A stretch of DNA of 17,677 nt from Eubacteriaceae bacterium. Lineage in GTDB: Bacteria; Bacillota_A; Clostridia; Eubacteriales; Anaerofustaceae. The position numbers were made by a program, and so were the translations under genes. The DNA lies in contig JAITGT010000076.1 in NCBI GenBank assembly GCA_031280495.1, positions 1 to 17,677 of the forward strand, in the 5' to 3' direction. A model generated the notes under the pieces. It had not been told where the DNA came from, ran no database searches, and saw only the letters and a list, made by a program, of their open reading frames with translations. How positions within the stretch are numbered: position 1 is the first letter of the stretch; every line of letters begins with the position of its first letter. This document shows, one piece after another, positions 13,897 through 17,677 of this stretch.

Positions 13897-14922
13897 TTAC
13901 TGCATGAAGTCAGTCAGGACGATGTCTGCGTAATCAAGGCGTGCTGACAGTTCTCCTGCATTGTCAAGGATGTCGAGCAGGAGATCGAAGCTCTCCTCGG
14001 TCAAGAAAGGCGAGCTTGCATATGCGTCAATACTTTTGTAGCGCTCAATGACGCTCGCAAGGGTTTCCATGGAAGTGTCCGCAAAGTAGGGGGCAATTGC
14101 CTCGGCGATCTCAGAAGCTGTGTGCCCTTGGACAAAGTCCTGCCCCTTCTTGACTGCAGCCATGAAGCTTTCAACTGTCTCTCGGTTTTGGCTGATATAC
14201 TCGAGCCGCGCGTTGTAGCAGGTGTATGGAATCTTTCCGCTTAGCTCCCCAAGGGATTTGACTATGTAGCCGTACCCCTGGCTTTCAAGGCTTCCGGCAG
14301 TTGGCTCAAAGAGGCTGACATAGTCGCCGGTGCCGCCAATAAAGGCCCCGGGCAGCGCGTCAAAGGCAATAGAAGTGTCGACGACGCAGTCTACGCCAGG
14401 GGTAATGCCGTTTTGCACGAGCGTGTATTCAAGCGCCATGACCGGCATCCCCCCTTTTCGGCCGCCAAGAATATGTTTGCCCTTGAATTTGTCAATGACG
14501 AATTCGCTGTCCGGCTCGCGGGCCACTATGAACGAGCCGTCGCATTGGGTGAGCTGGCCAATGTTGACAGGATAGTTTGCCTGGCCTTGGTTAAAGACAT
14601 AGACGGTTTGCTCTGGCCCGCAAAGACCGATATTTGCGTCTCCGCTCATGACGGCCGTCATGACTTTGTCAGCCCCGCCTGCATTTGTCAGTTCAATTTC
14701 CAGCCCCTCATCCGCAAAAAAACCGAGGCCCATGGCGACATACTGCGGCGCATAAAAAATGGAGTGCGTCACTTCGCTGACTTTGACTTTGACGAGGCCA
14801 GTGGCTCTGGCTCTGGCTATGGCGAAGTCGGTGTCGCTGCTTTCCTTTTTTTCGCAGCCGGCGGCAAAGACAAGGATTCCGACAAGCAGGATTGCCAAGA
14901 TGGCGAGCATTATTCTCTTCAT
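13897..14922 (-). CDS. ABC importer substrate-binding lipoprotein (NMT1/SsuA-like)
   Basis: The 341-residue protein captures the substrate outside the membrane. It has a lipoprotein signal peptide: MKR, a hydrophobic core (4-20) and a lipobox ending in FAAGC, so Cys 23 is the lipidated residue. The mature part shows the NMT1/SsuA-type start: TGLVKVKVSEVTHSIFYAPQ, then GFFADEGLEIEL and GGADKVMTAVMSGDANIGL, then GRKGGMPVMALEY. The frame is open to 14961, but the ATG at 14922 has AAGGAGAG before it and begins the signal peptide. Homologues bind sulfonates, nitrate, pyrimidines or other small molecules, so the substrate is left open. No THI-box was recognised upstream, giving no support for a thiamine-precursor importer. 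Confidence 0.94.
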   Translation of the reverse strand: MKRIMLAILAILLVGILVFAAGCEKKESSDTDFAIARARATGLVKVKVSEVTHSIFYAPQYVAMGLGFFADEGLEIELTNAGGADKVMTAVMSGDANIGLCGPEQTVYVFNQGQANYPVNIGQLTQCDGSFIVAREPDSEFVIDKFKGKHILGGRKGGMPVMALEYTLVQNGITPGVDCVVDTSIAFDALPGAFIGGTGDYVSLFEPTAGSLESQGYGYIVKSLGELSGKIPYTCYNARLEYISQNRETVESFMAAVKKGQDFVQGHTASEIAEAIAPYFADTSMETLASVIERYKSIDAYASSPFLTEESFDLLLDILDNAGELSARLDYADIVLTDFMQ

Positions 14923-15231
14923 GCTTCTCTCCTTATTTATTTGCCTTATACTATGCCTCAAAAGGGAATGTGTGCCTTCCGCTCGGAAAACAAATGGAAG
15001 CGTGCGCTATCGAGAATTCTAAAACAGAGGCGAATTTGAAAGAGGGCGCTTCTTTATTCAAGAGAAAGCAGGCTTTGCTGCACTCAGGGCATTCGCGTAT
15101 GGAAAGGCGCAAGCGGTTTGCGAAATATATCGAAATATCTGATTATATTGACTTTGCGCGCGCAATTTGCAATGATATGAAGAGGTTTGCCCTTGCTTTG
15201 GCATTTCAGGCAAAAGAAAGCGGTGCAATCA
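14923..15231. other. Divergent intergenic region between the importer and the yccF-like gene
   Basis: This gap drives two divergent units. For the plus strand there is a fair promoter at 15148-15176. For the importer, TATAAG at about 14952-14947 (minus strand) and a TATAAT at 15147-15142 are -10 candidates, neither with a clear -35. A 12-base interrupted palindrome TTCCG-CT-CGGAA (14977-14988) and a tandem repeat of CGAAATAT (15121-15128 and 15131-15138) may be operators. No gene and no known riboswitch was seen. Confidence 0.4.
15148..15176 (+). promoter_or_regulatory. Putative promoter of the yccF-like gene
   Basis: TTGACT (15148-15153) and AATGAT (15171-15176) are 17 bases apart, five of six and four of six matches to the consensus. 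Transcription would start near 15183, about 50 bases before the ATG at 15232. Confidence 0.5.
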
Positions 15232-15591
15232 ATGGGAGTGATCGGAAATTTGCTTTGGTTTTTGCTATGCGGCCTATGGCTTGGCCTAGGCTGGCTTATT
15301 GTTGGCCTTTTGTGGTGCGTGAGCATTATTGGCCTGCCGGTAGGCCTGCAGTGCTTTAAGTTCGCGCGGCTTTCCTTTTTCCCTTTTGGCGCGGAAGTGG
15401 ATTACGGAGGGGGAGTCGGCTCCGGTCTTGCCAATATAGTCTGGCTCGTTGCAGGCGGGCTTGAATTGGCCGCCCAGGCAGCGCTGATCGGCGCTGTTTT
15501 ATGCCTTACAGTTGTCGGCATTCCTTTTGGCCTGCAGTGCTTTAAACTGGCGAAGCTTGCCTTAATGCCATTTGGCGCACGGGTTTCGTAA
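15232..15591 (+). CDS. yccF: YccF domain (DUF307) membrane protein
   Basis: The 119-residue inner-membrane protein is made of two similar halves. CVSIIGLPVGLQCFKFARLS (29-48) followed by FFPFGAEV matches CLTVVGIPFGLQCFKLAKLA (91-110) followed by LMPFGARV. The paired IIGxPxGxxxFKxAxLxxxPFG motifs are the signature of the YccF family. The N-terminus (4-28) and a central stretch (65-90) are strongly hydrophobic, which suggests two to four membrane segments. The molecular function of the family is not established. The frame is open upstream to a TTG at 15187, but the ATG at 15232 gives the usual family start. The Shine-Dalgarno site is weak. It converges on the rplT end, with a shared hairpin after both genes. 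Confidence 0.88.
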   Translation: MGVIGNLLWFLLCGLWLGLGWLIVGLLWCVSIIGLPVGLQCFKFARLSFFPFGAEVDYGGGVGSGLANIVWLVAGGLELAAQAALIGAVLCLTVVGIPFGLQCFKLAKLALMPFGARVS

Positions 15592-15639
15592 TGAGCCAGG
15601 GTAGGCAGGGCAATGCTTTGACTGCAAGCCAGCAGCAGC

Positions 15640-15662
15640 AAAAGGCCCCCTTTTGGGGGGCC
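15640..15662 (-). terminator. Intrinsic terminator of the infC-rpmI-rplT operon
   Basis: GGCCCCC (15644-15650) and GGGGGCC (15656-15662) form a 7-bp stem with a 5-base loop. On the minus strand it is followed by TTTT (15643-15640). It lies 14 bases beyond the rplT stop. On the plus strand no T-run follows, though it may still slow polymerase coming from the yccF-like gene. Confidence 0.75.
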
Positions 15663-15676
15663 AAAATGCGGTTTCT

Positions 15677-16030
15677 CTACAATGCGGCCTTGGCGGCTTG
15701 CGCTAATTCGGAGAAGGCGCCGGCGTCGTTCATTGCAATGTCGGCGAGCATCTTTCGGTCTATATCAACGCCAGCCACTTTCAGGCCGTTGATGAGGCGC
15801 GAATAGCTCATCCCGTTTAGCCTTGCAGCAGCGTTTATGCGCGCTATCCAAAGGGAGCGCATTTCCCTCTTGCGCTGCTTGCGGCCAATGTAGGAGGATC
15901 GCAGCGCGCGCATAACTGCTTCGTTTGCCGGGCGGAACAGCTTCGATTTGGCGCCATAATACCCTTTTGCGAGCTTTAAAATCTTTTTGTGCTTCTTTTT
16001 GGCATTAATTGCCCTTTTGACTCTGGCCAT
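15677..16030 (-). CDS. rplT: 50S ribosomal protein L20
   Basis: The 117-residue protein is full length and easily recognised: [20 protein letters not shown], then [41 protein letters not shown] and a [12 protein letters not shown]-terminal domain. L20 binds 23S rRNA early in assembly of the large subunit. In Firmicutes it also represses its own operon by binding the leader RNA. It has an AAGGAGGGG Shine-Dalgarno site and starts 12 bases after rpmI. A terminator follows. Confidence 0.98.
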   Translation of the reverse strand: MARVKRAINAKKKHKKILKLAKGYYGAKSKLFRPANEAVMRALRSSYIGRKQRKREMRSLWIARINAAARLNGMSYSRLINGLKVAGVDIDRKMLADIAMNDAGAFSELAQAAKAAL

Positions 16031-16042
16031 TTTAGCCCCTCC

Positions 16043-16237
16043 TTATTTCGCGATCAGAAAAGCCAGGCGGCCTTTGTCAGCATGGGACAGCACGCTGCCT
16101 TTGCGAAGCTTTCTCTTTCTTTTGGTGGTCTTCTTGTTCAGTATATGGTTCTTATAGGCGCAGGATCTTTTGATCATTCCTGATTTTTTCACTTTGAACC
16201 GCTTGGATGCGCCTCTGTGGGACTTCATCTTGGGCAT
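16043..16237 (-). CDS. rpmI: 50S ribosomal protein L35
   Basis: The 64-residue, very basic protein begins [20 protein letters not shown], the standard L35 start, and has [17 protein letters not shown] towards the end. It is full length for the family and is a structural part of the large ribosomal subunit. A GGAGGAG Shine-Dalgarno site precedes the ATG. It lies between infC (27-base gap) and rplT (12-base gap) in the standard bacterial order. Confidence 0.98.
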   Translation of the reverse strand: MPKMKSHRGASKRFKVKKSGMIKRSCAYKNHILNKKTTKRKRKLRKGSVLSHADKGRLAFLIAK

Positions 16238-16264
16238 ATCTGCTCCTCCGTTATGTCTTGAAAT

Positions 16265-16777
16265 CTATTGCGTTTTCTTCGGGGCTAAGTACATGACGTA
16301 GTTGCGCCCTTCGACCTTGGGTGGCTTTTCGATAATGCATTCTTCACCAATCATGTCCTTTATGCGCATGAGAAGATCTCTGCCTTTTTCGATATAAGCC
16401 ATTTCCCTGCCTCTGAAACGTACGGATACCTTAACTTTGTCACCTTCAGAAATAAACTTTTGCACGTTTTTGACCTTGATCATCAAGTCGTGGTCTTGCA
16501 CCCGGACAGAAGTGCGGACCTCTTTAATGGTGACAATTTTCTGATTTTTCTTCGAGTCTTTTTTTCGGCGGTTTTGCTCATAGCGAAACTTTCCGTAGTC
16601 TAGTATCTTGCAGACGGGGGGCTTTGCCTCTGGCGAAACCTTAACCAGATCGAGTTCTTTCGACTCGGCAAGCCGCACTGCTTCCTGAAGAGTCAGGACT
16701 CCGATCATCTGGCCGTTCTCGTCAATGACTCTGAGCTCTTTGTCTCGAATCTGCCCGTTGATTTGAAATTCTTTTAT
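16265..16777 (-). CDS. infC: Translation initiation factor IF-3, AUA start codon
   Basis: IF-3 binds the 30S subunit, keeps the subunits apart and checks the start codon. The first in-frame ATG is at 16708, but that would drop about 23 conserved residues. The frame continues upstream as KEFQINGQIRDKELRVIDEN, which is the normal IF-3 N-terminus. A GGAGGTG Shine-Dalgarno site at 16788-16782 lies 6 bases before an in-frame ATA (16777-16775), so translation starts at AUA and gives 170 residues. IF-3 rejects such non-standard codons, which is the known basis of infC self-control in bacteria that start it with AUU. Other motifs are EAKPPVCKILDYGKFRYEQ and KVKVSVRFRGREMAYIEKG. It is first in infC-rpmI-rplT. 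Confidence 0.97.
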   Translation of the reverse strand: MKEFQINGQIRDKELRVIDENGQMIGVLTLQEAVRLAESKELDLVKVSPEAKPPVCKILDYGKFRYEQNRRKKDSKKNQKIVTIKEVRTSVRVQDHDLMIKVKNVQKFISEGDKVKVSVRFRGREMAYIEKGRDLLMRIKDMIGEECIIEKPPKVEGRNYVMYLAPKKTQ

Positions 16778-16932
16778 AAAGCACCTCCGCGCAATTTAGG
16801 CAAGAAATATGGGGAAAAAGAAATGGGCTGCAAAAACTGCAACCCAATAATACAACCGCAATCCAATGATTGAGATTCATATCAAACCCGAGAGCCTAGG
16901 CTACAGGGTGAGAAGCAATCTTCTACTTGTCA
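16778..16932 (-). promoter_or_regulatory. Probable L20-type leader RNA upstream of infC
   Basis: Between the predicted transcription start (near 16932) and the infC ribosome binding site lie about 155 untranslated bases that end in a terminator hairpin (16812-16846). In Firmicutes the L20 leader regulates infC-rpmI-rplT by premature termination when free L20 binds it. Position, operon and terminator fit. Upstream pieces able to pair include GAAG-ATTG-CTTC near 16924-16913 and TTGA/TCAA arms in the 16884-16869 region. I could not fold the RNA or compare it with the family model. The rest of the 341-base gap is the promoter and the DUF1540 terminator region. Confidence 0.6.
16812..16846 (-). 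terminator. Attenuator terminator in the infC leader
   Basis: On the minus strand TGGGTTGCA (16846-16838) pairs with TGCAGCCCA (16832-16824), nine pairs with one G-U, over a five-base loop. TTTCTTTTT follows directly (16823-16815). It lies 35 bases before the AUA start of infC, so full termination would silence the operon, which makes it a regulated attenuator rather than a plain terminator. Confidence 0.75.
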
Positions 16933-16938
16933 AACTCT

Positions 16939-16967
16939 ATTCTTGCACGAATAAGGATGTTTGTCAA
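16939..16967 (-). promoter_or_regulatory. Promoter of infC-rpmI-rplT
   Basis: On the minus strand a perfect TTGACA (16967-16962) is followed 17 bases later by AAGAAT (16944-16939). A second TTGACA at 16933-16928 has no good -10 partner. The position gives a leader of about 155 bases to infC. Confidence 0.6.
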
Positions 16968-17090
16968 GAGGCAATGTGCGATGCGCTAAGATGGGCATCC
17001 TGCGCCGCAGGGCGGCCCCGCGCAGGCTTTCCTGGCGCAGCTTTGGCAAAAGGAAGCCGGAGAGGGCGCCGTTTTTCGCTCTGGACGCAG

Positions 17091-17113
17091 AAAATGCGGG
17101 CGATTGGCCCGCA
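17091..17113 (-). terminator. Terminator of the DUF1540 gene
   Basis: TGCGGGC and GCCCGCA (plus strand 17095-17101 and 17107-17113) form a perfect 7-bp stem with a 5-base loop. TTTT follows on the minus strand, 5 bases after the gene's stop. Further along, CCTGCGC (16999-17005) and GCGCAGG (17020-17026) form another stem without a T-run. Confidence 0.7.
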
Positions 17114-17118
17114 CTGCG

Positions 17119-17349
17119 CTATTTTGCCTTCTTTTTTTGCGACTGCTTTTGCGGCATGTAATTTTGGGCAGTCAGCGTGGATCTAAGCTGAAAGGATTGG
17201 CAGTCTGTGCACTGCTGCTGCGTGGGGTAGAATTCATGCGTCCCAATCTCTATGGATTCAAGCGTGCAGTAGCCCTTCGCGCCCTGGTTGTTTTCGCATT
17301 CAGGGACAGAGCACTTGATTGCGCTATTGTATAAATTCGATTTTGACAT
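17119..17349 (-). CDS. DUF1540 domain-containing protein
   Basis: The 76-residue protein contains one DUF1540 unit: IKCSVPECENNQGAKGYCTL, then ESIEIGTH, then a CTDCQSF end. Conserved cysteines fall at about residues 13, 18, 28, 47 and 50, spaced as in a small metal-binding domain, though metal binding is an inference. The C-terminal tail is rich in Lys and Gln. DUF1540 proteins are common in clostridia and bacilli and their function is unknown. The frame is open to 17391, but the ATG at 17349 has AGGAG 7 bases upstream and begins the family-like part. A terminator follows directly. Confidence 0.87.
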   Translation of the reverse strand: MSKSNLYNSAIKCSVPECENNQGAKGYCTLESIEIGTHEFYPTQQQCTDCQSFQLRSTLTAQNYMPQKQSQKKKAK

Positions 17350-17552
17350 CTCTTTCTCCTGCTTTTTTAGTATTTTATCCTGTTGCCTCAAAACTATGCG
17401 GCCTTCTTGTCAGAATAATGATCATTTTGCATAAATTCGACTGAAACGCAGCGAAATCCTGTTGCTGCAAAAGGTAAATATAGCACTGTAATTATTCAGC
17501 CTTATTTGGTAAAATGAAGAAAGATTATCAGCCTATTGCAGACGGAGGAAGC

Positions 17553-17677
17553 ATGATCGAGTTTGATGACGTCTCTTCCGAAAAGGGCGGCCGGCTTGAA
17601 TTGCGCCATGTGTCCTTTTGCCTCATGGAAAAGGAGTTCGCTTTCCTTTGCACGGACAGAATGGAAGACGCAGCTTC
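17553..17677 (+). CDS. N-terminus of an FtsE-like ABC ATPase homologue without a P-loop (3' part outside the window)
   Basis: The 41 visible codons begin MIEFDDVSSEKGG and continue LELRHVSFCLMEKEFAFL. This matches the first two strands of FtsE and related ABC ATPases, which typically read MIEF.NVS, then AL.NVSF.I..GEFVFL. At that point the family has GPSGAGKST, but here the sequence is TDRMEDAAS, without the glycines and the lysine. If the similarity is real, the protein cannot bind ATP in the normal way. The ATG has a strong GGAGG (17544-17548) upstream and a possible -10 TAAAAT at 17510-17515. The gene runs off the window, so the family call rests on about 30 residues. Confidence 0.55.
   Translation, partial: MIEFDDVSSEKGGRLELRHVSFCLMEKEFAFLCTDRMEDAA

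Noticed and set aside
14923..15231. THI-box upstream of the NMT1-like importer
   Set aside because: The conserved CTGAGA and downstream thi elements were not found on the minus strand.
16706..16708. ATG at 16708 as the start of infC
   Set aside because: It would remove the conserved KEFQINGQIRDKELRVIDEN segment, and it has no ribosome binding site at the right distance.
1..17677. CRISPR arrays, insertion-sequence transposases, phage genes, tRNA and rRNA genes
   Set aside because: No regularly spaced repeats, transposase or integrase motifs, or RNA gene signatures were seen by reading both strands.

Overview
The window reads as the chromosome of an anaerobic, Gram-positive-type bacterium, most likely a member of the Clostridia. 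Reasons: an infC-rpmI-rplT cluster with a leader attenuator of the Firmicutes L20 type, a CpsA-type LytR-CpsA-Psr cell-wall enzyme, a DUF1540 protein, a two-iron desulfoferrodoxin (superoxide reductase), a four-subunit 2-oxoacid:ferredoxin oxidoreductase and strong Shine-Dalgarno sites. No species can be named from the sequence alone.

Layout. (1) 1-1773: the tail of an unidentified gene, then an LCP-family ligase with its own promoter and a probable terminator. (2) 1774-3367: a long stretch without a recognisable gene, rich in short inverted repeats and possibly holding gene remains. (3) 3368-5747, minus strand: thrC-thrB, two steps of threonine synthesis, one base apart. (4) 5748-6101: a divergent promoter region. 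(5) 6102-11418, plus strand: an iron-alcohol-dehydrogenase-family protein with two metal ligands replaced, a ParA/CobQ-like P-loop ATPase whose start codon is not ATG/GTG/TTG, the 2-oxoacid:ferredoxin oxidoreductase subunits in the order delta (ferredoxin), alpha, beta, gamma, and a SAM methyltransferase overlapping the gamma gene. (6) 11440-11966: a desulfoferrodoxin with its own promoter and a clear terminator. (7) 11967-12325: a palindrome-dense island between convergent transcription units. (8) 12326-14922, minus strand: an ABC importer of the nitrate/sulfonate/NMT1 type (lipoprotein, ATPase, permease). (9) 15232-15591: a YccF-family membrane protein. (10) 15640-16967, minus strand: infC-rpmI-rplT with promoter, leader and terminator; infC starts with AUA. 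(11) 17091-17349, minus strand: a DUF1540 protein. (12) 17553-17677: the first 41 codons of an FtsE-like ABC ATPase homologue that lacks a recognisable Walker A motif.

How the genes fit together. The oxidoreductase makes acyl-CoA and reduced ferredoxin from 2-oxoacids. Desulfoferrodoxin removes superoxide, to which such iron-sulfur enzymes are sensitive. The P-loop ATPase, 33 bases upstream of the ferredoxin subunit gene, probably serves the same enzyme, though its role is not known. The points most worth a second look are the altered dehydrogenase, the hidden P-loop of the ATPase, the P-loop-less FtsE-like protein, the AUA start of infC and the two repeat-rich non-coding regions.
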